From the NCBI GenBank assembly GCA_021773035.1, contig JAJFKU010000017.1, forward strand, positions 96,554 through 160,553: a DNA stretch of 64,000 nt, read 5' to 3'. Below, one piece after another: positions 1 to 7,599 of the stretch. This DNA comes from Woeseiaceae bacterium. GTDB taxonomy: Bacteria; Pseudomonadota; Gammaproteobacteria; Steroidobacterales; Woeseiaceae. The first letter of the stretch is position 1. Each line of letters begins with the position of its first letter. The notes under the pieces are model-generated. The model was not told the DNA's origin. It searched no databases and saw nothing but the letters and a program-made list of their open reading frames with translations. The translations under genes and the position numbers were made by a program.

Positions 1-681
1 ATGAAACTCAAGCACGTCATGACAGGCATTGCAGGTGTCATTGTCGACAATGTTACGAGTAAAGGTTGGCGCTCCACCGGTTGGTACAAAATCGAAAATG
101 CCGTTTGACGAAATCGGCGCCTGCCCGCGAATTTCAATACCGAGGCGGTGAGTGCGGGCTGCGTCGAAGACCGGACCACCGGGATAATCGGTCAATGCCT
201 GCGAAAAAGTGTATTGATACGTTCCGTCATTGTTATCGACGAAGGTGCCCGCGCTCGCCGTTTCCGTCGTTGCCTGCGCATCGGGAATACCCGCACTGCT
301 GCGTGTGACGTAGGACTGCCACTCGCTGGATTCTCCGCTGGAAAGCGCAGCGGGCGACAACTGCGACAGTACGAAACGAATGTCACCCGCCGGCAAGCCG
401 ACAAGCCCCTGCGTCAGGTCGTTTGTCAGTGTCAACTCCACAACCGGTGCGCCGCCGCCGGCTGCAACGCTAACGCTCGACACCGCTATATTGATTCTGT
501 CCGCGCTATCGATGGGTATGCCACCACCACCGGTAGCCGGTGGCCCGGGTGGGCCTGGAGGACCGGCCGGGCCCGTTGGGCCGGCAGTTCCGGCGGCACC
601 ATCGTCACCGCTGCAGCCCCACATCAGAAATACCGTAATCACCACCCCGGCCAGAAAGGCTGGTCTGCTTCGATTCTTCAT
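1..681 (-). CDS. OmcA/MtrC-like multiheme cytochrome, N-terminal part (truncated by window edge)
   Basis: The frame opens with ATG at 681 (minus) and stays open to base 1, giving 227 residues of a longer protein. Residues 1-24 are a basic, hydrophobic signal ending in MWGC, a loose lipobox, so it may be a lipoprotein. A collagen-like Gly-Pro stretch follows (about 28-55, GPAGPPGPPGPP), then a region rich in Ser, Thr and Gly. The first heme site, CNACH, is at 217-221, just before the edge. A lipoprotein signal, a GPP linker and a late first CxxCH fit the OmcA/MtrC family of outer-surface decaheme cytochromes that pass electrons to extracellular acceptors. Heme number cannot be seen here. It is divergent from the cytochrome and fumarate reductase cluster. 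The family call is fairly secure; its role is inferred. Confidence 0.72.
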   Translation of the reverse strand, partial: MKNRSRPAFLAGVVITVFLMWGCSGDDGAAGTAGPTGPAGPPGPPGPPATGGGGIPIDSADRINIAVSSVSVAAGGGAPVVELTLTNDLTQGLVGLPAGDIRFVLSQLSPAALSSGESSEWQSYVTRSSAGIPDAQATTETASAGTFVDNNDGTYQYTFSQALTDYPGGPVFDAARTHRLGIEIRGQAPISSNGIFDFVPTGGAPTFTRNIVDNDTCNACHDVLEFH

Positions 682-886
682 GGCTAGTCCCCGGTTTCGG
701 TAGCCGCTGCGAAACTCCGCGCGGTTCTTTGTTTACGCATTATTTTTAACAAATCCACCACAGCATTTTTATGCTGGCATGTACCTAAGGATTAGGCGCA
801 GTTTTTGGCGGCTATCCAGTATGGGAAATTGCTGTTAGTAGTGGCATTCACGTAACAGGAACCTATTCGCCGCAAGGACTTTCATC
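682..886. promoter_or_regulatory. Divergent intergenic region with a 16-bp palindrome
   Basis: This 205-bp AT-richer gap separates the OmcA/MtrC-like gene (-) from the cytochrome gene (+), so promoters for both must lie here. A perfect palindrome with 6-bp arms, CAGCATTTTTATGCTG, occupies 761-776 and could be an operator. There is no following T run, so it does not look like a terminator. I see no convincing FNR (TTGAT-N4-ATCAA) or CRP site. Confidence 0.3.
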
Positions 887-1495
887 ATGAAACAATCTGC
901 TCTTCTCGCCTGCCTGCTCGTCACCCTTACGATTGCACCTGCCGGTGCCGAGGACGTCAACGCCATCGTCGAATCCTGCGCAGACTGCCACGGCGAAAAC
1001 GGCGTCAGTCAATGGACCGATGTTCCGACAATCGCCGGTGTTGACGCGTTCGTCGGATCGGAAGCCCTGTACATCTACCGGGATTCAGAAAGGCCGTGCG
1101 CCTCCAGCGCCTACCGTCAGGGCGATACTGACAGACCGGAAGCCACAATGTGCAAACTCGTCAGCAACTTCAGCGATGACACCATCGACACGATCGCCGA
1201 GCACTTTGCCGGCTTGCCCTTCGTTGCAGCAAAGCAGGACTTCGATGAACAACTCGCTGCTGCCGGCAAAAGAATCCACGACAACAAGTGCAGCCGCTGC
1301 CACTCCGACGGCGGCTCAAACCCCGACGACGAGGCCGGCATCCTGGCGGGTCAATGGACAGGCTATCTGCGAACGACATTTGCAGAATATGCATCCGGCG
1401 AACGGGAACAGCTCGGCAAAATGAAAAAGGTAATGGATAGTCTGAGCGACGATGACACCGAGGCACTCATCAACTACTACGCGAGCCAGCAATGA
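887..1495 (+). CDS. Periplasmic diheme c-type cytochrome (cytochrome c4/c553-like)
   Basis: 202 residues. Residues 1-21 are a typical Sec signal peptide ending in AGA. Two class I heme sites are visible, CADCH at 31-35 and CSRCH at 135-139. Each is followed by a methionine that could be the sixth ligand (for example M88 and the methionines in GKMKKVM), giving two tandem cytochrome c domains as in the c4 family. It probably shuttles electrons in the periplasm. AAGGA lies before the ATG. It is the first gene of a compact run ending in frdB, and its stop overlaps the next start (ATGA). A partner role with the NapC/NirT and Frd proteins downstream is inferred from gene order only. Confidence 0.8.
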   Translation: MKQSALLACLLVTLTIAPAGAEDVNAIVESCADCHGENGVSQWTDVPTIAGVDAFVGSEALYIYRDSERPCASSAYRQGDTDRPEATMCKLVSNFSDDTIDTIAEHFAGLPFVAAKQDFDEQLAAAGKRIHDNKCSRCHSDGGSNPDDEAGILAGQWTGYLRTTFAEYASGEREQLGKMKKVMDSLSDDDTEALINYYASQQ

Positions 1496-1866
1496 GACCT
1501 GACGACGAACAGCAGTCGATGTTGCGCGATTTGTTTGCGGCGATCGATAGCAAGGATACCGCCGCATTCCTGGATTTTCTTAGCGAAGACGCACGCTTTC
1601 GCTTTGGTTCTGCCCCACCTGCTATCGGTCATGCAGCGATCGGCGCGGCGGTCGGCGGTTTCTTCGACACCGTGGCCGGCCTTTCACACGACGTGGCCTT
1701 ATCGGTCGCCGGAGATGGCTTCCTGATCTGCGAAGGTGAAGTTACGTATAGACGGCACGACGGCAGCACTGTCACATTACCGTTTGTCGACGTTTTCGAA
1801 CTCGAAACGGAACGGATCTCGAATTACAAGATATACATGGACATCGGGCCACTGTACGCCACGTAG
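1492..1866 (+). CDS. SnoaL/NTF2-like small protein
   Basis: 124 residues, no signal peptide. The pattern LRDLFAAIDSKDTAAFLDFL, then DARFRFG, a central small-residue helix and a C-terminal run of beta strands ending in YKIYMDIGPLYAT is that of the SnoaL-like/NTF2 alpha+beta barrel fold. Members are very diverse (isomerases, hydratases, ligand-binding subunits), so no reaction can be assigned. It overlaps the cytochrome stop by four bases and precedes the NapC/NirT gene by 27 bp, so it should be co-transcribed. A cytosolic soluble protein inside a respiratory operon is unexpected. The fold call is moderately sure, the function unknown. Confidence 0.6.
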   Translation: MRPDDEQQSMLRDLFAAIDSKDTAAFLDFLSEDARFRFGSAPPAIGHAAIGAAVGGFFDTVAGLSHDVALSVAGDGFLICEGEVTYRRHDGSTVTLPFVDVFELETERISNYKIYMDIGPLYAT

Positions 1867-1893
1867 CCTGAAGCCGATACCGGAGTCAAAGCA

Positions 1894-2523
1894 ATGGTAG
1901 ACAATAAGCAGAAACCGCCGTCCAGGTTGTGGCGCCGCCCGTCGAGCAGGTGGGCGCTCGGAATACCGCTGGGTGCGGTGCTGGCATTCGCACTCGGTGC
2001 CGTCGCGCTGGGCACGACCAACTATGTCGTGCATGCAACCAGTTCGACAGAGTTCTGCTACTCCTGCCACTCGCACGAGAGCTTCATAAAACCGGAATAT
2101 GAGGCCTCAAGTCACTTTGCCAACGTGTCGGGCGTTAGGGCCGGCTGCGCCGATTGCCACTTGCCGCACGACAACTGGTTCGAGCTGATGTGGACCAAGG
2201 CTGTCGTATCGCTGGACGCTATCCCGGAATTAGCGGGCAAACTCGACACAGCGGAAAAGTACGAAGCGCATCGAGCCGAAATGGCGCAGGACGTGTGGCG
2301 TCAGTTCAAGGACAACGACTCAAAGTTTTGTCGCAGCTGTCACAGTATCGACGCGATGCAGCTGGAGGACCAGCATCGTACGGCGGCGAGACGTCACGCA
2401 AAGGCCGAGGAAAATGGCGAGACCTGCATAGATTGCCACTACGGCATCGTGCACAAGGAACCGGACAACGCGTCTGAGCTTTACGATGCCGTTGCCGCCG
2501 AGTATGCCGGCACCGACGACTAG
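1894..2523 (+). CDS. NapC/NirT-family tetraheme cytochrome c, quinol dehydrogenase type
   Basis: 209 residues. One N-terminal membrane anchor (about 20-45) is followed by a periplasmic domain with four heme sites: CYSCH (55-59), CADCH (85-89), CRSCH (146-150) and CIDCH (178-182). This length and layout match NapC, NirT, CymA and NrfH, which take electrons from the quinol pool and hand them to periplasmic partners. The C-terminal HYGIVHKEP segment after heme 4 is typical of the family. It lies 5 bp upstream of frdC. It could feed the diheme cytochrome or the OmcA/MtrC-like protein as CymA does in Shewanella, or supply a soluble reductase. The sequence does not decide between these. Confidence 0.88.
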   Translation: MVDNKQKPPSRLWRRPSSRWALGIPLGAVLAFALGAVALGTTNYVVHATSSTEFCYSCHSHESFIKPEYEASSHFANVSGVRAGCADCHLPHDNWFELMWTKAVVSLDAIPELAGKLDTAEKYEAHRAEMAQDVWRQFKDNDSKFCRSCHSIDAMQLEDQHRTAARRHAKAEENGETCIDCHYGIVHKEPDNASELYDAVAAEYAGTDD

Positions 2524-2528
2524 CCTCC

Positions 2529-3293
2529 ATGCTGCCCGGTCCTGCTCAACCGGCGCGCACAGAGTCGCGCCGCCAACTGATCTATGAACTACTGAGCGGC
2601 GGCAGCGGTCTGCTGTTGGCGCTCTTCATGTGGGGCCACATGGTTCTGGTCGGAACCATCCTGACCGGCGAGCGCGGGTTCGACTGGCTGGCCACTGCGC
2701 TTGAGGACTACTACGTTGCGCAGCCGACGGTGATCGTCATCTTTGCCCTGTTCCTTCTACATGCCGCGCTTGCCAGCCGCAAGATTCCGGCGCAGCTGAG
2801 GGAGAGAAAGACGATCTTGAAACTGGCGCGCGGTCTTGCGGACTCCGGAAGAGGCAGCGCGTATTCGGCCAGCGAGTTCTCCGTGTTTCGCCCCCACGTC
2901 GACTCTCTGCTCTGGATCTGGCAGGTCCGAACCGGCATGGTCGTGCTCGTTCTTGGCAGTTTCCATATCGTGCTGCTTGGCGTCGACGTATTGACGCCAC
3001 TGTTCGGTGAGCGTACCGGTATCGAGGCCGTCACCAGCCTCGCCCGCGTACAGTCGGGCCTGTGGCTGCCCTACGCCGTCCTGCTTGTCTGTGTCGAATT
3101 TCATGCCAGCATCGGACTCTACCGGCTCGCGATAAAGTGGGGTGCCGGCGCGATGCTTAGACGCGAAACGCTACGCGTCATCGAACATATTTTATTGTGG
3201 TTCTTCCTGGGACTCGGCACCGTCGTCTTACTCGTGCTGGCCGGAGCGATTGAGCCACCGCTGCAATTCATCATGCCGGACAGCGGCCCGTGA
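2529..3293 (+). CDS. frdC: Fumarate reductase cytochrome b subunit (Wolinella-type, diheme)
   Basis: 254 residues with five predicted membrane helices, the size of Wolinella succinogenes FrdC (256). Four histidines in helices, H37 (WGHM), H78 (LLHAA), H146 (SFHIV) and H192 (EFHAS), match the four axial ligands of the two b hemes in that family. E190, two residues before H192 in VEFHASIGLYR, is in the place of the Wolinella glutamate used by the E-pathway for proton transfer. The protein anchors FrdAB and exchanges electrons with the quinone pool. It overlaps frdA (GTGA). The C-A-B order is that of the epsilonproteobacterial enzyme, unlike enterobacterial frdABCD. It could run as fumarate reductase or as succinate:quinone reductase. 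Confidence 0.88.
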   Translation: MLPGPAQPARTESRRQLIYELLSGGSGLLLALFMWGHMVLVGTILTGERGFDWLATALEDYYVAQPTVIVIFALFLLHAALASRKIPAQLRERKTILKLARGLADSGRGSAYSASEFSVFRPHVDSLLWIWQVRTGMVVLVLGSFHIVLLGVDVLTPLFGERTGIEAVTSLARVQSGLWLPYAVLLVCVEFHASIGLYRLAIKWGAGAMLRRETLRVIEHILLWFFLGLGTVVLLVLAGAIEPPLQFIMPDSGP

Positions 3294-5233
3294 GCACGCA
3301 GTTGAGCAACGTCGATGTACTCGTCATCGGTGGCGGTCTGGCCGGCGAGCGGGTGGCAATCGAGGCAGCGGCGGCCGGTCACGAGGTTCTGATCCTGTCG
3401 CTGGTAACACCGCGACGCAGCCACAGCTGCGCCGCACAGGGCGGTATGCAGGCCGCGCTGGGGAACTGCGTCAAGGCGGCAGGCGATAACCCGACGCTGC
3501 ATTTTCTCGACACGGTGCGCGGCTCCGACTGGGGAGCGGATCAGGAAGTTGCGAGAATTTTCGCCGAGGAGGCGCCGGCAGCTGTAAGAGAACTTGCCCA
3601 TTTCGGCGTTCCCTGGACGCGCGTTCGCGGCGGCAAAAACAGCTACTTCATCAAAGGCGAACGCGTCGAGATCGATGAGGCTGTCGACAATGACGGCCTG
3701 ATAATGCATCGCGATTTTGGCGGTACGGCGAAATGGCGGGCATGCTACGCCGCCGCCGGCACCGGCCACGCCGCTTTGTATGCCGTCGACAGCGAGGTCA
3801 TTCGCCTCGGCATAAGCGTGCGTGACCGCGTTGAAGCCGTCGAGTTGATCCACGACGGCCGGCGCTGCTACGGCGTCGTCGCACGCTGCCTGCGAACGGG
3901 CGCGCATTTTTCCATACTGGCCAGGGCGACTGTCATCGCCACCGGCGGACATGGACGAATCTTCGGCCACTACACGACAAATGCGACCATCAATGAGGGT
4001 ATGGGCGCCGCGATCGCACTTAATTCCGGTGTCGTGCCGCTCGGCAATATGGAGGCGGTACAGTTTCATCCAACAGCGCTGGCACCCAGCGGCATCCTGA
4101 TCACCGAAGGCTGTCGCGGCGATGGCGGCTACCTGCTCGACCGGCAGCTACGACGTTTCATGGTCGATGCGGAGCCGGAGAAGCAGGAACTCGCCAGTCG
4201 CGACGTCGTGTCCAGGCACATGACGCAGCAGATGCACGACGGCAACGGCGTAGAGGCCGCGTTTGGCCAGCACCTCTGGCTCGACCTGCGGCACCTGGGC
4301 GCCGAACACCTGCAGAGCAAGCTGCGCGAGGTGTTCGATATCTGTCGCGATTTTGCCGGCATAGACCCGGCGCAGGAGCTGATTCCGGTACGACCGACGC
4401 AGCACTATTCGATGGGCGGTATTCGTGTCAACAAAGATGGACAGGCTTACAATCTTCGCGGCCTGTTTGCGGCCGGTGAAGCCGCCTGCTGGGACATGCA
4501 CGGCTTCAACCGCCTGGGTGGCAACAGCCTGGCGGAGACGATTGTCGCCGGCCGTCTGGTCGGCCGCAGCGCCGCCGAATTCGCCACGGGCCACGCGCTC
4601 GACGTCAACACAAGACTTGCTGCCGAGACACAGCGCAACGCACAACAGCGCGCCACCGAGTGGCTGCGACGCACGGGCAACGGACGCAGCGTCTTCGAGA
4701 TACGCGACGCGATGGCCGAAACAATGATTAACCAGGTCGGAATATTCCGTGACGGCGGCGGACTGTCGCAGGCAGTGGCGGAACTGGCGGCGCTGCTGCA
4801 GGACTGCGAAACAGCGGGACTGAGAAGCAAAGCACCGGGGATGAACCCGGAATTGACGTTCGCGCTGCGGCTGAAAAACATGCTGCGCCTCGCATTCGTG
4901 ACGGCGCAAGGTGCCCTCGCCCGCACGGAAAGTCGCGGCGCCCACAGTCGCAGCGACTTTCCCCTGCGCAACGATGCAGACTGGTTGAATCGAACGCTGG
5001 TGCGCTGGGCTGACAACGCCGCGGAACCCAGCTTCAGTTACGAGCCTGTCGGTCTGCTGGACCTGCCGCCAGGACACCGCGGTTACGGCGGCGATGAACG
5101 CATCGAGATGAACACTTCTTTAACTGACTACAACACCGGAGTAGCGGAACAGCAGCGCGCGCAGGGCCGAAGCGAAACCCGGGATGCTCCGGGCAGCCGC
5201 GTCGTCTGGGGAGCCTGGAAGGAACAAATATGA
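3290..5233 (+). CDS. frdA: Fumarate reductase flavoprotein subunit
   Basis: 647 residues, GTG start overlapping the frdC stop. The N-terminal dinucleotide fold VLVIGGGLAGE (10-20) binds FAD. H45 in RRSHSCAAQGG is the histidine that carries covalent 8-alpha-FAD in this family. HPTALAPSG, RYDxMGG-like PTQHYSMGGI and RLGGNSLAE are the capping-domain and active-site segments, with the catalytic arginine lying in the conserved middle region. The wording RRSHS-AAQGGMQA-LGN resembles the Wolinella subunit more than the E. coli one. The subunit interconverts fumarate and succinate in the cytoplasm. Its stop overlaps the frdB start (ATGA), which indicates translational coupling. Confidence 0.93.
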   Translation: MSTQLSNVDVLVIGGGLAGERVAIEAAAAGHEVLILSLVTPRRSHSCAAQGGMQAALGNCVKAAGDNPTLHFLDTVRGSDWGADQEVARIFAEEAPAAVRELAHFGVPWTRVRGGKNSYFIKGERVEIDEAVDNDGLIMHRDFGGTAKWRACYAAAGTGHAALYAVDSEVIRLGISVRDRVEAVELIHDGRRCYGVVARCLRTGAHFSILARATVIATGGHGRIFGHYTTNATINEGMGAAIALNSGVVPLGNMEAVQFHPTALAPSGILITEGCRGDGGYLLDRQLRRFMVDAEPEKQELASRDVVSRHMTQQMHDGNGVEAAFGQHLWLDLRHLGAEHLQSKLREVFDICRDFAGIDPAQELIPVRPTQHYSMGGIRVNKDGQAYNLRGLFAAGEAACWDMHGFNRLGGNSLAETIVAGRLVGRSAAEFATGHALDVNTRLAAETQRNAQQRATEWLRRTGNGRSVFEIRDAMAETMINQVGIFRDGGGLSQAVAELAALLQDCETAGLRSKAPGMNPELTFALRLKNMLRLAFVTAQGALARTESRGAHSRSDFPLRNDADWLNRTLVRWADNAAEPSFSYEPVGLLDLPPGHRGYGGDERIEMNTSLTDYNTGVAEQQRAQGRSETRDAPGSRVVWGAWKEQI

Positions 5234-5976
5234 CAGCTGATAACGCGGACACCGGCAGGTCTTTGCACTTCGAGATATTCCGCTACAACGCCGCAGATCC
5301 GGACGCCGGACCGACCATGCAGCATTTCTACATCGACGAGACCCCGTACATGTCGCTGTTCATCGCGCTTAATCAGATTCGCGAAACACAGGATCCCAGC
5401 CTGCAGTTCGACTTTGCCTGCCGATCCGCCGTTTGCGGCTCCTGCGGAATGATGGTCAACGGCCGCCCGGTGCTTGGCTGTCGTACACTAACCGCTGACC
5501 TCCCCGGGCATATTCGACTGCACCCGCTGCCGGTTTTCAAACTCATCGGCGACCTGTCCGTCGATACCGGCGTATGGTTTCGGGACATGGCCGAGAACAC
5601 CGGGGCCTGGATGCACACGACGACGCCGTTCGACCCGGACACCCGGGAGCAGCGCATGGACGACGAGCTCGCGCAGGCCATCTACGAGGGAGACCGCTGT
5701 ATCGAATGCGGCTGCTGTGTCGCTGCCTGCGGGGCGGCAAACGTAAACCCCGATTTCAAGGGACCAGCCGGTCTGAATCGCGTCGCCCGCTTCATGCTGG
5801 ACCCACGTGACGAGCGCGACGATGCCGACTGGTTCGACATCATATCGAACCAGGACGGTATCTTTGGCTGCCTCGGCATGATGGCCTGCAGCGACGTTTG
5901 CCCGAAACAACTACCGCTGCTTGAGGTGTACGCTTATTTACGTCGCAAGGCCCTGACGGCACGCCTCACCGAATAG
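5230..5976 (+). CDS. frdB: Fumarate reductase iron-sulfur subunit
   Basis: 248 residues. The [2Fe-2S] plant-type domain shows C64, C69, C72 and C84 (CRSAVCGSCG then C). The C-terminal ferredoxin-like half shows CIECGCCVAAC (157-167) for the [4Fe-4S] cluster and a later CLGMMACSDVCPK region contributing to the [3Fe-4S] cluster. It wires FAD in FrdA to the hemes and quinone site in FrdC. It is the last gene of the run and ends 2 bp before the stop of the convergent CBS-domain gene, with no room for a separate terminator. The family is certain; the working direction in the cell is not decided by sequence. Confidence 0.93.
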   Translation: MTADNADTGRSLHFEIFRYNAADPDAGPTMQHFYIDETPYMSLFIALNQIRETQDPSLQFDFACRSAVCGSCGMMVNGRPVLGCRTLTADLPGHIRLHPLPVFKLIGDLSVDTGVWFRDMAENTGAWMHTTTPFDPDTREQRMDDELAQAIYEGDRCIECGCCVAACGAANVNPDFKGPAGLNRVARFMLDPRDERDDADWFDIISNQDGIFGCLGMMACSDVCPKQLPLLEVYAYLRRKALTARLTE

Positions 5977-5978
5977 AT

Positions 5979-6383
5979 TCAGTGTTTTGCGATCTCCCCG
6001 AGCGCCCGCAGTACGTCACGCCGGCTGATCTGACCAACCAGGCGGTTGTCTTTGGTGACCGGAAAACGTCGAAAACGCGCCGTGATAAACAACTCGGCGG
6101 CATCGACGATACTCATGTTCGCATCGACCGTCATCACGTCGGTCACCATCAGGTCGGAAACCGGGCCACCCGGTTCACCATGGTAGCCCGCCGCCAGCAC
6201 CAGCTGCATGCAGTCAAACTCCGACAGCATGCCCACGAGGTTGCCATGATCGTCGACCACAGGCGCTCCGGCGATGCGATGCTCAACCAGTTCGTGCACC
6301 GCATCGAGGACATCGGTATCGGGAGAAAACGTCACCAGCCTTCCCGACATATAGTCTTTTACCAGTCCAGGTTTAGTTGGCAT
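5979..6383 (-). CDS. Small protein with a CBS-domain pair
   Basis: 134 residues starting MPTKPGLVKDYM at 6383, with GGAGG just upstream. A longer reading from 6743 would run through nqrM and apbE and is rejected. Two CBS repeats are clear: about 8-65 (DYMSGRLVTFSPDTDV then GAPVVDDHGNLVGMLSEFD) and 78-130 (DVMTVDANMSIVDAAELF then RRFPVTKDNRLVGQISRRD). CBS pairs bind adenine nucleotides or SAM and usually regulate a partner. It is the last gene of the nqr operon, 11 bp after nqrM, so a link to NQR or cell energy state is possible but unproven. No catalytic domain is attached. Confidence 0.85.
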   Translation of the reverse strand: MPTKPGLVKDYMSGRLVTFSPDTDVLDAVHELVEHRIAGAPVVDDHGNLVGMLSEFDCMQLVLAAGYHGEPGGPVSDLMVTDVMTVDANMSIVDAAELFITARFRRFPVTKDNRLVGQISRRDVLRALGEIAKH

Positions 6384-6394
6384 AAGCCCTCCAC

Positions 6395-6568
6395 TCAACT
6401 GCCATCGCTGCTCTTGCAGCGGCCACTGCAGAGCTCGCAACCGCGTCCGTTCAGTCCACCGCAGCTGCCCTTTATCGGCGCGCGACCCGCTATCACCCCG
6501 ATGCCCATTGCCGCAATAAGCACCGCGATAACAAGGAAGCTCAGCGCGATCGTAATCAGCAGATTCAT
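6395..6568 (-). CDS. nqrM: Na+-NQR maturation factor NqrM
   Basis: 57 residues, MNLLITIALS to CKSSDGS. One membrane helix (2-27) is followed by a short tail with four cysteines, C36 (GSCGG), C44, C47 (GCELC) and C51 (RCK), the hallmark of NqrM (DUF539). In Vibrio NqrM is needed to deliver or insert the iron centre between NqrD and NqrE. The start overlaps the apbE stop (ATGA) and the gene keeps the usual nqrF-apbE-nqrM order. Identification rests on the cysteine pattern, the helix, the size and the gene position. Confidence 0.88.
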   Translation of the reverse strand: MNLLITIALSFLVIAVLIAAMGIGVIAGRAPIKGSCGGLNGRGCELCSGRCKSSDGS

Positions 6569-7593
6569 TGTTGAGCCACCATTGTCGTAAACCGTTTTGT
6601 TGCACGCTCCTCGATACCGTCGTCGACGCGTAGCAGGAAGAATGCGGCGATGCCCTCACGCTCGGCGTACTCAAGACCTTCATCCGGCCCAAGTACCAGC
6701 AGGGCAGTGGCCATGGCATCGGCGAAAACCGCTGAGTCGGCAACTACGGTTACGGACGCACCATCGTGCTCGGCCGGTCGACCTGTGCGCGGATCGATCA
6801 TGTGCGAATAGTGGCGACCCTCGAACTCGAAATAGTTGCGGTAGTCTCCGGATGTCGCCACGGCAACATCGCTGACAGCGATAACAGAGCGCACCGAGCG
6901 ATCGGCAAAACTCGGCGCTTCAATACCAATCGCCCAGGCCCTGTTGCTGGCATTTCTACCGCGTACGCGCAGCTCGCCGCCTATCTCTACCATGTAGTCA
7001 CTGATCTGTTCTGCGTCCAGCAGGGCAGCGACCTGGTCCACGGCATAGCCTTTCGCCAGCGCTGACAGGTCCACGTAAAGAGCAGCAGTCTGTTTCTGCA
7101 ATGCGGGCACGGTGCAGTCCGCAGTCAGGTAGCGATAGCCCACCGCTGCCGATACGCCGCCAAGCGCTGCAGGGGATGGCGGAACCGTCGTCGTACCGTC
7201 GGGACCAAAGCCCCAGAGGTTCACGAGCGGGCCCACGGTAACATCGAACGCGCCGCCGGTTAGTTCGCTGACCGCCAATGCGTTTTCAACGACCGCGCAA
7301 AGCTCTGCCGATACCTCGAAAGGAGCCGTGCTCCGGGCCGCATTAAACTGCGAAAGCTCGGAGTCGGGTAAATAAGTCGACATGCCCGCGTTGATCGACT
7401 TGAGCCGCTCGTCAATAGCCACCTGCAACGCGGCGTCGGCGTGCCCTGCATGCGCAGCGCCGATCTTGACCGTGTAACTGGTACCCATCGTGGCGCCGGA
7501 GAGCTCATACAGCGGTGCACTGCCGGAACCGTCTGCACAGGCAACCAGCAGCAGCGGCAGCAACCCTGTTCGCACGATAGTCTGCATCGTCAT
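6565..7593 (-). CDS. apbE: FAD:protein FMN transferase
   Basis: 342 residues. The signal ends in LLLVAC with C19 as the lipid-anchored cysteine, so it is a periplasmic lipoprotein. Family motifs are LSGATMGTSYTV near the start, GAFDVTVGPLVNLWGFG, DLSALAKGYAVD, ISDYMVEIGGEL and the C-terminal metal and flavin site HMIDPRTGRPA. ApbE attaches FMN by a phosphoester bond to threonine in NqrB and NqrC, both encoded upstream. Placement between nqrF and nqrM fits that job. ATG at 7587 (MQTIV) is an alternative start. Confidence 0.93.
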   Translation of the reverse strand: MTMQTIVRTGLLPLLLVACADGSGSAPLYELSGATMGTSYTVKIGAAHAGHADAALQVAIDERLKSINAGMSTYLPDSELSQFNAARSTAPFEVSAELCAVVENALAVSELTGGAFDVTVGPLVNLWGFGPDGTTTVPPSPAALGGVSAAVGYRYLTADCTVPALQKQTAALYVDLSALAKGYAVDQVAALLDAEQISDYMVEIGGELRVRGRNASNRAWAIGIEAPSFADRSVRSVIAVSDVAVATSGDYRNYFEFEGRHYSHMIDPRTGRPAEHDGASVTVVADSAVFADAMATALLVLGPDEGLEYAEREGIAAFFLLRVDDGIEERATKRFTTMVAQQ

Positions 7594-7599
7594 AATCGA

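Noticed and set aside
148..687. 179-codon plus-strand frame over the first gene
   Set aside because: It is antisense to the OmcA/MtrC-like frame, which has a signal, GPP linker and CNACH heme site; the plus reading has no recognisable motif.
3119..4069. 316-codon minus-strand frame inside frdA
   Set aside because: Antisense shadow in GC-rich coding sequence; frdA motifs are intact across it.
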